Below are positions 42,752 through 43,589 of a stretch of 43,589 nt of DNA, one piece after another (the stretch's first letter is position 1; the number at the start of each line of letters is the position of its first letter). The position numbers and the translations under genes are program-made. The stretch is from Phenylobacterium sp. CCH9-H3 (lineage in GTDB: Bacteria; Pseudomonadota; Alphaproteobacteria; Caulobacterales; Caulobacteraceae), in the NCBI RefSeq assembly GCF_001557235.1, contig NZ_LSJI01000282.1:1-43589 (forward strand), written 5' to 3'. The notes under the pieces were generated by a model. It saw only the letters and a program-made list of their open reading frames with translations. It was not told where the DNA came from and searched no databases.

Positions 42752-43589
42752 TCATGCCCGGGCGCGCGCCAGCCAGCAGGCCGAGGTGAACCGGACGGCT
42801 CCGTCCTGCACCAGCGGCGCGAAGGCGTTCCGCAGAGCCCCGGCGACCTGCCCGCGGCGGGTCTCCCCCATGTCCCGCATCGCCAGGCCGACGGGCCCCA
42901 GCCGTGTGACGTAGGCCATCAGATCCGCCTCGGCCACCTCGCCCGGCAGGTCCAGGGGGCTGACGTCCACGTCCCGCCAGCCGGCGCGGTCCAGGATGCG
43001 CCGTACCCGCTCGCCGTCCGCGAAGGCGAACTGGCCCGGCGCGTCGGGGGCGGCCGGGGGCGTTGGCGGCAGGAACGGCGCCGCCGCCCGCGCCGCGGTG
43101 GTCATGAATGGGTTGTCGGCGGGGCTGCGCCAGGCGACGAAGGCGAGGGCGGCGCCGGGACGGGCGGCGCGGCGGATGTTGGCGAACGCGGCCTCGGGGT
43201 CGTCGAAGAACATCACCCCGAAGCGCGATATCACCGCGTCGAACGCGCCCGGATCGAAGCCATGGGTCTGGGCGTCGGCCTCCAGGAACGCCGCGGCGGC
43301 CACACCGTCGGCGGCCGCCCGCTCGCGGGCCGCGGCCACCAGCGGGGCCGATATGTCCACGCCCAGGCACAGGCCCTGCGGGCCGACCCGGCGCGCCATG
43401 GCCAGGGTCGTGGCACCCGCGCCGCAGCCGATGTCCAGCACACAGCCGCCCTCGCCCGGAAACGCCTCGGCCACCAACCGGTCGACGAAAGGCGCCAGCA
43501 TCCGATCCAGCACGGCCTGCATTTCGGCCCAGGTCCGGCCGGCGGCGTCGTTCCACAGGGCGGCCTGGTCGCGGTTGGCCGGGCTGGAG
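42752..43589 (-). CDS. Class I SAM-dependent methyltransferase, 5' end cut off
   Basis: Methyltransferase with the frame open to the window edge. The 22 codons before the ATG at 43522 encode ANRDQAALWNDAAGRTWAE, the usual opening of this family, so the true start lies beyond 43589 and the ATG is internal. Motif I is VLDIGCGAGATTLAMA, motif II LGVDISAPLVAAARE, motif III FDAVISRFGVMFFDDPEAAF, and the later part LRNAFAPLVQDGAVRF. It resembles ubiquinone/menaquinone-type or general small-molecule methyltransferases. The substrate is unknown. Confidence 0.88.
   Translation of the reverse strand, partial: SSPANRDQAALWNDAAGRTWAEMQAVLDRMLAPFVDRLVAEAFPGEGGCVLDIGCGAGATTLAMARRVGPQGLCLGVDISAPLVAAARERAAADGVAAAAFLEADAQTHGFDPGAFDAVISRFGVMFFDDPEAAFANIRRAARPGAALAFVAWRSPADNPFMTTAARAAAPFLPPTPPAAPDAPGQFAFADGERVRRILDRAGWRDVDVSPLDLPGEVAEADLMAYVTRLGPVGLAMRDMGETRRGQVAGALRNAFAPLVQDGAVRFTSACWLARARA

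Overview
The window is very GC-rich, gene-dense bacterial chromosome. The gene content (TonB-dependent receptor, GMC dehydrogenases with Tat-type small subunits, a PEPxxWA-CTERM protein, a DUF3606 protein, a receiver protein with a GPDRR tail, many lipoprotein and Tat-like leaders) fits an alphaproteobacterium, most likely Caulobacteraceae and perhaps Phenylobacterium-like. The genus is an inference from gene content; no rRNA or other decisive marker is present. I see no phage, insertion sequence, CRISPR array, rRNA or tRNA gene. This is mostly ordinary chromosome with some accessory islands.

Layout. 1-5.4 kb: two GMC flavo-dehydrogenase catalytic subunits, each next to a gluconate-2-dehydrogenase-subunit-3-like partner, plus a secreted DUF1080 protein. 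Together they look like a periplasmic sugar or glycoside oxidation locus. 5.4-9.8 kb: a LacI-type operator in the divergent gap, then a TonB-dependent receptor one base upstream of an S1/P1 nuclease, and a LysR regulator whose 3' end overlaps the nuclease gene. 9.8-15.8 kb: cyclase-family hydrolase, sugar-phosphate transferase, MAPEG protein, EamA exporter, a TetR regulator divergent from a secreted YciI-like protein across a perfect operator, a TPR protein, a coiled-coil protein and a zinc metallopeptidase. 15.8-22.6 kb: a 43-residue membrane protein and a TetR-controlled tripartite RND efflux operon with a perfect 22-bp operator. 22.6-27.6 kb: an amino-acid racemase overlapping a D-cysteine desulfhydrase-like PLP enzyme, two tandem secreted paralogues, a TPP riboswitch with thiC, and a 70-residue membrane protein. 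27.7-31.6 kb: the ybbA/ybbP-like ABC pair divergent from tesA, as in enterobacteria. 31.6-35.7 kb: two overlapping hybrid histidine kinases. 35.8-43.6 kb: cytochrome P450, a secreted protein, a receiver/Hpt-like pair, a zinc-less alcohol-dehydrogenase-type oxidoreductase, a repeat-containing gap, a GreA/B-like factor, DUF3606, PEP-CTERM and lipoprotein genes with clear terminators, and a methyltransferase cut by the window end.

The two most interesting systems are these. (1) A receiver protein and an Hpt-like protein share an ATGA overlap (38022-39118), and both appear to have lost their phospho-acceptor residues (Asp to Glu, His to Ser). The receiver ends in a peptide closely resembling the CheY-binding N-terminus of FliM. 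(2) Both GMC subunits carry C-x5-C-x3-C, the spacing of the [3Fe-4S] ligands in bacterial FAD-glucose dehydrogenase. They lie with a DUF1080 (3-keto-glycoside hydrolase-type) protein and a receptor gene behind a LacI-like operator. Both interpretations rest on motif reading, not on searches.
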